Positions 45,328 through 45,532 of a stretch of 45,532 nt of DNA are shown in pieces. The DNA is from an uncultured Pelagibacteraceae bacterium (GTDB lineage Bacteria; Pseudomonadota; Alphaproteobacteria; Pelagibacterales; Pelagibacteraceae). The notes under the pieces were generated by a model that was not told the origin of the DNA, did not search any database, and saw only the letters and a list, made by a program, of their open reading frames with translations. Made by a program: the position numbers and the translations under genes. The stretch is taken from NCBI GenBank assembly GCA_902518595.1, contig CABYGR010000005.1, forward strand, positions 1-45,532. Reading direction: 5' to 3'. Within the stretch, counting starts at the first letter, position 1; every line of letters starts with the position of its first letter.

Positions 45328-45532
45328 TTAATTATAATTTGATAACCATTTAATAAAACTATTATCAGTAAAATCTATATAACCAATTATTCTTGCAAAT
45401 TCTTGACCTTTTTTATTAAAAATAATTGTAGTTGGCACTCCTCTTAAAGATAATTCTTTTGTTAAAGTAACAGGATTATCAAAATAAATTTCCAAGTTTT
45501 TTATATTTAATTCACTAAAAAATTTTTGAGAC
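45328..45532 (-). CDS. Thioredoxin/TlpA-like protein, 5' truncated by window edge
   Basis: Minus-strand frame open to window end: SQKFFSELNIKNLEIYFDNPVTLTKELSLRGVPTTIIFNKKGQEFARIIGYIDFTDNSFIKWLSNYN; thioredoxin-like GVPTTIIF cis-Pro motif. Confidence 0.7.
   Translation of the reverse strand, partial: SQKFFSELNIKNLEIYFDNPVTLTKELSLRGVPTTIIFNKKGQEFARIIGYIDFTDNSFIKWLSNYN

Overview
The window is about 45.5 kb of very AT-rich, gene-dense alphaproteobacterial chromosome. Gene content and compactness look like the SAR11/Pelagibacter lineage; this is inference, no search was run. Most of it is housekeeping: a DnaJ-like/cobS/cobT set, a RegB-type sensor kinase, gyrB, a thrS-infC-rpmI-rplT-pheS-pheT-lepA run, gltD-gltB, uppP, pyruvate dehydrogenase E1/E2, a thiolase, an SUV3-type helicase-TerB-fdxA-carD run, an acyl-CoA ligase, dedA-dsbB-coq7, and tRNA-Ser(GGA), tRNA-Arg(ACG) and tRNA-Leu(CAA). 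Small groups of surface-glycan genes (GT17/Gfo-Idh/GT61, GT4, GT2/DegT) sit between them. I saw no transposase, integrase, CRISPR array or phage module. Best candidates for a second look: (1) a pyruvate dehydrogenase whose only visible lipoyl domain is fused to the N-terminus of the homodimeric-type E1 (AceE), while the adjacent E2 has none; (2) an untracked 27-aa hyperbasic peptide gene (MAKRRKKAAKKTKKKAKKKAKKRRRRR) with a good Shine-Dalgarno, a 10-bp-arm palindrome upstream and a bidirectional terminator downstream, convergent with (3) a CarD protein carrying a long lysine-rich N-terminal tail; (4) operator-like dyads upstream of gltDB and uppP; (5) a CobS/CobT pair with no CobN in view.
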